Shown here one piece after another: positions 58,098 through 64,000 of a stretch of 64,000 nt of DNA. The notes beneath the pieces are model-generated. The model saw only the letters and a list, made by a program, of their open reading frames with translations. It was not told the DNA's origin and searched no databases. The position numbers and the translations under genes are program-made. The stretch spans positions 356,597 through 420,596 of the forward strand of contig NZ_LMKH01000012.1 of assembly GCF_001421415.1 (NCBI RefSeq), read 5' to 3'. The DNA comes from Sphingomonas sp. Leaf208 (GTDB lineage: Bacteria > Pseudomonadota > Alphaproteobacteria > Sphingomonadales > Sphingomonadaceae). The stretch's first letter is position 1. Each line of letters starts with the position of its first letter.

Positions 58098-59074
58098 TCG
58101 GGCGGTTCCTGGCGGTCTTCGAGCCGTTCATTCTGATGTTGCTCGGCACCGTCGTGCTGGCCAGCCTGCTGCCGGCACGCGGCGAGATGGCGACGATCGT
58201 CGGCTACGCCGCCGATATCGGCATCGTCCTGCTGTTCTTCCTGCACGGCGCGAAGCTGTCGCGCGATGCGATCTGGGCGGGCCTGCGCAACTGGAAGCTG
58301 CATCTGGCGGTGCTGGCCATCACCTTCGTCGCGTTCCCGCTGTTCGGGCTCGGGCTGACCGCATTGCCGTTCGTGACCGGGCCGCTCGCCGCCGGGTTGC
58401 TGTTCCTGACCTTGCTCCCTTCGACCGTGCAGTCGTCGATCGCCTTCACCGCGATCGCGCGCGGCAATGTCGCGGCGGCGGTGTGCAGCGCGTCGTTCTC
58501 GAATCTGCTCGGTATCCTCGTGACGCCCGCGCTGGTCGCGCTGCTGATGAACACTTCGGGCAGCGGCGGGATCTCGATCGAGAGTATCGAGGCGATCGTC
58601 CTGCAACTGCTGGTGCCGTTCGTCGCAGGCCATCTGTTGCGGCCGTGGATCGGTGCGTGGGTGACGCGCAACAAGAGCCTGCTGACCGTGGTCGATCGCG
58701 GCTCGATTCTGCTGGTCGTCTACAGCGCGTTCGGCGCCGCGGTGGTCGAGGGGCTTTGGACCAAATTGTCGATTGGCGACCTGATCCTGATCGGGCTGTT
58801 GTGCGCCGCGCTGCTCGCCTTCGTGCTCGGGCTGACGTTTGCCGTTGCGCGGCTGATGAAGCTCCCCCGCGAGGATGCGATCGTGCTGCAATTTTGCGGT
58901 TCGAAGAAGAGCCTCGCGTCGGGCGTGCCGATGGCAGGCGTGTTGTTCCCGCCCGCGCAGGTCGGCGTGATCCTGCTGCCCGTCATGCTGTTCCACCAGT
59001 TGCAGCTGATCGCCTGCGCCGTGATCGCGCGCCGCTATGCCGAGTCCGCACCGCACGATATTGCTTCAGATTAA
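58094..59074 (+). CDS. Bile acid:sodium symporter family transporter (PF13593-type)
   Basis: A 326-residue, about ten-helix membrane protein with LLFFLHGAKLSRDAIWAGLRNWKLH, TLLPSTVQSSIAFTAIARGNVAAAVCSASFSNLLGI and LQFCGSKKSLASGVPMAGVLFP (shown in part), which match the YfeH/PF13593 branch. The substrate is unknown. Its ATG overlaps the adenosine deaminase stop, so the two are translated together; whether they share a pathway is unclear. Confidence 0.9.
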   Translation: MIGRFLAVFEPFILMLLGTVVLASLLPARGEMATIVGYAADIGIVLLFFLHGAKLSRDAIWAGLRNWKLHLAVLAITFVAFPLFGLGLTALPFVTGPLAAGLLFLTLLPSTVQSSIAFTAIARGNVAAAVCSASFSNLLGILVTPALVALLMNTSGSGGISIESIEAIVLQLLVPFVAGHLLRPWIGAWVTRNKSLLTVVDRGSILLVVYSAFGAAVVEGLWTKLSIGDLILIGLLCAALLAFVLGLTFAVARLMKLPREDAIVLQFCGSKKSLASGVPMAGVLFPPAQVGVILLPVMLFHQLQLIACAVIARRYAESAPHDIASD

Positions 59075-59153
59075 TATCGTAACCCGCTGCGGGTATTTGC
59101 TTTGTTCCGCCGGGGGCTGCATGATCAAGGCTCGATAGGAGAGTTTCGGGTAG

Positions 59154-61310
59154 ATGAACGCGTCGAGCGATATTGCCGGTTCCACCGATGGCGTGGGGCT
59201 GGACCTCAATGCGTGCGACCGCGAGCCGATCCACATTCCCGGTGCGATCCAGCCGCATGGCCTGCTGCTCGTCGCCGATGCAGCCAGTCTGACCGTCGTC
59301 GCGGGCGCGGGCGACCTCGAGACCCGCCTGACCCCCGACTGGCTTGGCCGCGACCTGTCGGCGCTGTTGGCGCAGGACATCGATGCGACACTCACGGCCA
59401 ATGGCACGGTCGCCGGCGCCGCGCTTGCCGGACTGCCGGTAGCGGGCCTGACCGAACGGTTCGACGTCACCCTTCACCGCACCGCCGAGCACGTGCTGGT
59501 CGAACTCGAACCCGTCGAAGCGGAACCGGTCACTGCGGCCGGCATGCTCGGCCGGCTCAACGCGATGGCGATGACGTTCGAGCGCGCGAGCAATCTCCAG
59601 GCGTTGTGCGAGCGCGCCGCGACCGCGTTCCGGCAGTTGACGGGATTCGACCGCGTCATGGTCTATCGCTTCCTCGACGACGAGGCGGGCCGGGTGATGG
59701 CGGAGGACAAGGCGACTGGGCTCGGCACCTTCCTCAATCACCATTTCCCCGCGTCGGACATCCCCAAACAGGCGCGGGCGCTGTACGTGCGCAACCGGAC
59801 GCGGACGATCCCGACGATCGCCTACGCGCCCGCGGTGCTGCGCCCGTCCGGGTTCGAGACGCTCGATCTGAGCGACGTCGCGCTGCGCAGCGTGTCGCCG
59901 ATTCATCTGCGCTATCTCGCCAACATGGGCGTGGCGGCGTCGGCGTCGATCTCGATCGTCAAGGACGGGCTGCTCTGGGGCCTGATCGCGTGCCATCACG
60001 GCTCGCCGAAGGGCCTCACCCCCGACATCCGTGCGGCGTCGGCGACCCTGGCCAGCGGGCTCGCGCGCCAGATCCGCGCAAAGGAAGAGGCGGAGACGTA
60101 CCGCGAACGGCTACGGCTGCGCGCGGCGGAGGATGCGGTCATCCCCAAGCTCGCGACCGAGCCGGCCCCACGCAGCATCGTCGCGACCTTGCGCGACGAT
60201 CTCCGGCGGATGCTCGACGGCGACGGCTTCGCCTATGTCGAGGGCACGATCGTCGATACCGATGGGCCGTGTCCCGGCAAGGACGACATTCTCGATCTCG
60301 CCGCATGGGCTCGCACGAGGGGCGTGATCGAGCCGTTCACGACGCACGAACTGTCGGCACTATTGCCCCGCGCCGAAGCTTACCGTGCCCAGGCGAGCGG
60401 CTTGCTCGCGCTGCCTTTGGTCGACGAGGGGGCGGTGCTGTTGTGGTTCCGGGCCGAGCAGATCGAAGAGGTCGAATGGGCGGGCAATCCGCACAAGGCG
60501 GTGTCGGTCGATCCCAACGCGGTGTTGACCCCGCGCACGTCGTTCGAATCCTGGACACAGGCGGTCAGCGGTCGATCGCGGCGCTGGACGCGGGAGGAGA
60601 TCGAGGCCGCGCACCGCCTGCGCCGCGCGTTCCACGACGCGCATATCAACCAGCGATTGCGCCTGCTCAACGCCGACCTGCAACGGACGCTCGCCGACAA
60701 GGATGCGTTGATCGCGCAGAAGGACGTCCTGATGAAGGAGGTCAATCACCGCGTGCAGAACAGCCTGCAACTGGTCGCGGCGTTCCTGTCGTTGCAGGCG
60801 AAATCGTCCGACGACGCGAAGGTGAAGGAGCATCTCGCCGAGGCGCAGGCAAGGCTCGCCGCGGTCGCGCTGGTGCATCGCCGGCTGTACCGCGACGACC
60901 AGGTCGAGTCGGTCGACCTGTCGCGCTATATCGAGGAACTCGCGGGCGACATGCAGACCTCGCTCGGCGAGGACTGGGCGGCGCAGATGACGCTCGATCT
61001 CGCCCCCGTGCTCGTCGCCACCGATCGCGCGGTGAACATCGGGCTGGTGCTGACCGAACTCGTCATCAACGCGAGCAAATACGCCTATCGCGGCGATGCC
61101 GGCCCGATCCACATCATCCTCGAACAGCATCGCAACCGACTGCGCCTGATCGTCGCGGACCAGGGCGTCGGCAAGTCGGGGACGCGGATCGGCTTTGGCA
61201 GCCGGATGATGAACGCCATCGTCGCCGGGCTGTCGGGCACGATCGAGCAGGACGACAACATGCCCGGCCTGCGCGTGATCCTGACGGCGCCGGTCGACGA
61301 CGTCCGCTGA
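59154..61310 (+). CDS. bphP: Bacteriophytochrome with HWE-type histidine kinase
   Basis: A 718-residue red/far-red photoreceptor. The biliverdin-binding cysteine is C21 in LNACDREPIHIPG, in a PAS domain that ends with IQPHG. The GAF domain carries FDRVMVYRF and ASDIPKQAR (D202), and the PHY tongue has PRTSFESW. The output is an HWE/HisKA_2 kinase with H532 in EVNHRVQNSLQLV and an N-box ELVINASKYAY. Biliverdin would come from a heme oxygenase such as the one at 14314. No response regulator is adjacent. Confidence 0.95.
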   Translation: MNASSDIAGSTDGVGLDLNACDREPIHIPGAIQPHGLLLVADAASLTVVAGAGDLETRLTPDWLGRDLSALLAQDIDATLTANGTVAGAALAGLPVAGLTERFDVTLHRTAEHVLVELEPVEAEPVTAAGMLGRLNAMAMTFERASNLQALCERAATAFRQLTGFDRVMVYRFLDDEAGRVMAEDKATGLGTFLNHHFPASDIPKQARALYVRNRTRTIPTIAYAPAVLRPSGFETLDLSDVALRSVSPIHLRYLANMGVAASASISIVKDGLLWGLIACHHGSPKGLTPDIRAASATLASGLARQIRAKEEAETYRERLRLRAAEDAVIPKLATEPAPRSIVATLRDDLRRMLDGDGFAYVEGTIVDTDGPCPGKDDILDLAAWARTRGVIEPFTTHELSALLPRAEAYRAQASGLLALPLVDEGAVLLWFRAEQIEEVEWAGNPHKAVSVDPNAVLTPRTSFESWTQAVSGRSRRWTREEIEAAHRLRRAFHDAHINQRLRLLNADLQRTLADKDALIAQKDVLMKEVNHRVQNSLQLVAAFLSLQAKSSDDAKVKEHLAEAQARLAAVALVHRRLYRDDQVESVDLSRYIEELAGDMQTSLGEDWAAQMTLDLAPVLVATDRAVNIGLVLTELVINASKYAYRGDAGPIHIILEQHRNRLRLIVADQGVGKSGTRIGFGSRMMNAIVAGLSGTIEQDDNMPGLRVILTAPVDDVR

Positions 61311-63605
61311 TCACCAGTTGAAGCGGAGCGATCCGACGACGGTGCGCGAGGCGCCGAAGTAACAGCTGTTGACGAAGAAGCAGCTCGCGATGTGGCGCTT
61401 GTCGAACAGGTTGGCGACGTTCGCGGTCAGGCTCATGCCCTTGAGCGACTCGTCGAACTTGCCCAGATCGTAACCGAGCACCGCGTCGACCAGCACATAG
61501 CCCGGTGACTGGAACCGGGTGGTGAGCGTCTGGTTTGCCTCCACGCGAGTCGCGGTGCCGTCGGACTTGCCGACATATCGCACGCCGCCGCCGATATTGA
61601 AGCCGGACAGCGCGCCGCCGCCGGTACGTGACAGGTCGTAGTTGACGAAGCTCGACGCGCTCCACTTGGATATGCCGAGCGGCTTGGTGCCGGTGACGCC
61701 GCTCAGCTGGTCGCCGGTGCCGACGACCGGCGTGCCTCGCGTGACTTCGGGGACGGTATAGGTGCCGGCGACCGTGACGGTCAGGCCCGGCGTGATCTCG
61801 CCCCGTCCGTCGAGTTCGATGCCGCGCACCGCGACCTCGCCGATCTGGATAGAGAAGTTCGGGTCGTCGGGATCGGTCGTCGGCACGTTCTGGCGGCGCA
61901 GGTCGAAGGCGGAGAGCGTGAACAGCGCATTGGTGCCGCGTGGCTGGTATTTCAGCCCCGCCTCGTACTGGCGGCCGGTGACGGGCACGAACGATGCTCC
62001 GTCGAAGCCGGTGCCGGTCTGCGGCTCGAAGCTTTCCGAATAGCTGACGAACGGCGCGAGGCCGACCTTCGTCTCGTACAACGCGCCGAGGCGGCCGGTG
62101 AACGCGGTCTGGTGGAGCCGCGTCACGCCGCTCGCCGCCCCTGCCGCGGCGTTGCGGTTCACCGTCGTCTGGTCGTACCAGTCGTAGCGGCCGCTCGCGA
62201 TCAGTTGCAGCGCGCCGATCGCGATCTGGTCCTGCACATAGGCGCCGACCTGGTCGATCTTGCGGAAACTGCGCGTCTGGGTGAGCGGGAAGTTCGGCTG
62301 CACGCCGCCATAGACGGGCGCGAACAGGTTCAGGTTCGGGATGCTGGTCGCCGGATTACCCGTGACGCCGGTGTTGAACTGCTGGTCGTTGTTACCCTGG
62401 TTGTTCTGCCAGTCGACGCCCGCGAGCAGCGTGTGCTGCAACGGCCCGGTCACGAACTTGGCGGTCGCGTGGTTGTCGATCGTGATCGTCCGGAACGACT
62501 CGTCCGACCCACCGCCGCCACGTACGATCGTCGAGAAATCGGTATTGCGATTGGCGCCCGTGCCGGTCGTGGCGAACGCGGAGAGGTAGATCTGCCGATA
62601 ATGGAGATCGACGTCGAGATAGCGCGCGCTGGTCGCCCAGCTCAGCCGGTCGTTGAAATCGTGGCGGAACAGCAGCGTCGCCGATTTCTGCTTGCGATCG
62701 AACGCCTCGTACGCCGGCTCGCTCACGTTGAAGTCGGTCGCGAACTGGCCAAACGGATTGGCGAGCGCGGAGCCGTAGACCGGCACGCCGCTGTACGACG
62801 CAGACTCCGGATCGCGCTGGTAGTTGAGGATCAGCGTCACGCTCGTCGCCCCGTCGGGCGCAAAGGTCAGCATCGGCCGCGCATAATAGCGCCGGTTGCC
62901 GGTCATCGCGACGAACCCGTCGGACCGTTCCGCGCCGGCGATGACGCGGAACAGCCATTTGTGATCCTTGTCGAGCGGCTGGTTCACGTCGATCACCGAT
63001 CGCAACAGGTCGAAATTGCCGCCCGCCAGCTCGATCCGCCCGCCGGACTCCGCGTAGGGGACCTTGCTGGTGAGATTCACCAACCCGCCCGGGGTCGAGT
63101 TGCCATAGAGGACCGAGGCCGGGCCCTTGATCACGTCAACGCGCTCGACGAGGTGGAAGTCGATCTGCGGCGTGGAATAGACGCCGCCGAGCAGCCGCAT
63201 TCCGTCCATATACTGGCCGGGCGCGAAGCCGCGGACGTAGAGCTGGTCGTAGCGCGTGGCGACGTTGCCGCGCTGGTTGGGCGAGACGCCCGCGACATAG
63301 CCGAGCGCCTGGTTGATCGACAGCGCGTTGCGGAGCGTCAGTTCCTTCTCGTCGATACTGGTGATAACCTGCGGCGTGCGGATCAGCGGCGTCTCGGTCT
63401 TGGTACCCGTGCTGCCGGTCTTGCGGATCCGCTCGCCGTTGACGACGATCTCGTCCTTGCGGGTCTGGATGGCATCGTCCGTCGGCGGGGGGTCGTCCGA
63501 GGCAACGACTGCCGGGGCAGGCACATGCTCTGCCGCGAATGCCGGCACTGCGATGCTGCCCAACGCCGTCCCCAACAGCATCCCGACCATGAAACGTCCC
63601 CGCAT
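61311..63605 (-). CDS. TonB-dependent siderophore receptor
   Basis: A 764-residue outer-membrane receptor without an STN domain. A signal peptide (MRGRFMVGMLLGTALGSIAVPAFA) and TonB-box region (DEIVVNGERI) precede the plug (PQVITSIDEKELTLRNALSINQALGYVAGV, RVDVIKGPASVLYGNSTPGGLVNLTSK), quoted in part. The barrel ends in aromatic FNW. It resembles FhuA/FpvA-like ferric-siderophore receptors. It converges with bphP (stops adjacent). A Fur-box-like sequence lies upstream. Confidence 0.94.
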   Translation of the reverse strand: MRGRFMVGMLLGTALGSIAVPAFAAEHVPAPAVVASDDPPPTDDAIQTRKDEIVVNGERIRKTGSTGTKTETPLIRTPQVITSIDEKELTLRNALSINQALGYVAGVSPNQRGNVATRYDQLYVRGFAPGQYMDGMRLLGGVYSTPQIDFHLVERVDVIKGPASVLYGNSTPGGLVNLTSKVPYAESGGRIELAGGNFDLLRSVIDVNQPLDKDHKWLFRVIAGAERSDGFVAMTGNRRYYARPMLTFAPDGATSVTLILNYQRDPESASYSGVPVYGSALANPFGQFATDFNVSEPAYEAFDRKQKSATLLFRHDFNDRLSWATSARYLDVDLHYRQIYLSAFATTGTGANRNTDFSTIVRGGGGSDESFRTITIDNHATAKFVTGPLQHTLLAGVDWQNNQGNNDQQFNTGVTGNPATSIPNLNLFAPVYGGVQPNFPLTQTRSFRKIDQVGAYVQDQIAIGALQLIASGRYDWYDQTTVNRNAAAGAASGVTRLHQTAFTGRLGALYETKVGLAPFVSYSESFEPQTGTGFDGASFVPVTGRQYEAGLKYQPRGTNALFTLSAFDLRRQNVPTTDPDDPNFSIQIGEVAVRGIELDGRGEITPGLTVTVAGTYTVPEVTRGTPVVGTGDQLSGVTGTKPLGISKWSASSFVNYDLSRTGGGALSGFNIGGGVRYVGKSDGTATRVEANQTLTTRFQSPGYVLVDAVLGYDLGKFDESLKGMSLTANVANLFDKRHIASCFFVNSCYFGASRTVVGSLRFNW

Positions 63606-63620
63606 AAGCGCTACCCACTT

Positions 63621-63640
63621 TGATATTGATAATGACTCGC
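63621..63640. promoter_or_regulatory. Putative Fur box
   Basis: GATATTGATAATGACTCGC at 63622-63640 agrees with the 19-bp Fur consensus at 14 positions, including the GATAAT core. It lies in the 83-bp gap between the divergent siderophore receptor and DUF3649 genes, 16-34 bp upstream of the receptor ATG. Iron control of both genes is inferred. Confidence 0.6.
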
Positions 63641-63688
63641 AAAGCCCGCTAAAGGCGGTTTGGAAGCACGGCAAGGAAAAATGACAAA

Positions 63689-64000
63689 ATGTTCATGCAC
63701 GGCCGGATCCTGAAAGCCGGCCCTTTTCCCTCGGGCCGAAGAGTGCGCCCGCTCGTCTGGAGCATGGCGTTCCGAAGCCTTACGGCACTGGTCGGTGGCT
63801 ATGCCGCGGCGGCGGTGCTGGCGACGTTGATTGCCCGTCTGCTGCCCATCGCGCGCGTCGAAGCGACGAGCTGGGGCATGATCCTGTCGTTCCCGATCTA
63901 TGCCGGCATCGCCTTGTGGTGCTTTCACGAACACCGGCTTTTGCGAGTAGCGGCCGCAGTGTGGGGGATCGCGACCTTTGGCGGCGGATTGCTCTGGTTG
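63689..64000 (+). CDS. DUF3649-like iron-uptake membrane protein (truncated by window end)
   Basis: At least 104 residues; the frame is open at the window edge. Two to three membrane helices show the DUF3649 pattern (LVGGYAAAAVLATLIARLLPIARVEA..., ILSFPIYAGIALWCF, quoted in part). Members sit next to TonB siderophore receptors. The ATG at 63689 has AAGGAAAA upstream; ATG 63695 or an internal start at MAFRSLTAL are alternatives. Confidence 0.75.
   Translation, partial: MFMHGRILKAGPFPSGRRVRPLVWSMAFRSLTALVGGYAAAAVLATLIARLLPIARVEATSWGMILSFPIYAGIALWCFHEHRLLRVAAAVWGIATFGGGLLWL

Noticed and set aside
59102..61321. An overlapping plus-strand frame across the bacteriophytochrome
   Set aside because: Out-of-frame shadow; the 59154 frame carries all phytochrome and kinase motifs.

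Overview
The window looks like chromosomal DNA of a sphingomonad alphaproteobacterium (Sphingomonas or a close relative). The evidence is high GC with strong codon bias, GapR (DUF2312), DUF1244 beside pyruvate kinase, lnt next to metK, many TonB-dependent receptors, and many short GC-rich palindromic intergenic repeats of the kind common in sphingomonad genomes. No phage, transposase, CRISPR array or plasmid functions were seen. About 52 protein genes and one tRNA are supported.

Layout. 1-7.8 kb: DNA repair and housekeeping (ruvB, ruvA and ruvC, separated by other genes; yebC; a DUF1003 membrane protein; a HerA/DUF87-type ATPase). 7.8-11.4 kb: small exported and DUF proteins, gapR, a DUF1244 gene and pyk. 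11.4-15.6 kb: a repeat-rich gap, then cstA, a YbdD-type small protein and a heme oxygenase with overlapping start/stop codons, then a PHA-system protein and a VOC protein. 15.9-22.9 kb: lnt-metK, with a palindrome in the metK leader. A minus-strand block (AI-2E family, lipoprotein, PAP2, formate/nitrite transporter) then separates metK from trmB. 22.9-28.7 kb: a complete tripartite RND efflux operon. 28.9 kb: tRNA-Gly(TCC).

29.2-38.7 kb is the most coherent metabolic module. It has a CrbS-like sensor kinase with a solute-symporter domain, a CrbR-like LuxR-type regulator translationally coupled to acetyl-CoA synthetase (acs), and, divergent from acs, a DcaP-type outer-membrane channel and an MHS-family permease. 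This looks like a sense, import and activate unit for acetate or a related carboxylate. 38.8-43.9 kb: small stress/envelope proteins, a multi-PAS LuxR regulator, a Bcr/CflA MFS pump and an exported methyltransferase-like protein. 44.3-48.2 kb: a large autotransporter with calcium-loop-like motifs, divergent from a small DUF697/EcsC-like protein. 48.3-53.6 kb: a cell-surface signalling set (ECF sigma factor, FecR-type anti-sigma, STN-domain TonB receptor) plus a secreted chymotrypsin-fold protease. 53.7-59.1 kb: S9 peptidase, DUF808 protein, adenosine deaminase, bile-acid:sodium-symporter-type transporter. 59.2-61.3 kb: a bacteriophytochrome with an HWE kinase. 61.3-64 kb: a TonB siderophore receptor divergent from a truncated DUF3649 gene, with a Fur-box-like sequence between them.

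Non-coding structure. Several palindromic repeat families occur, mostly where genes converge. Two of them form a striking inverted pair about 40 kb apart (15675-15868 and 55784-55978), including a 53-bp exact reverse-complement match.

All functional calls come from reading sequence and translated motifs by eye. No database search was run.
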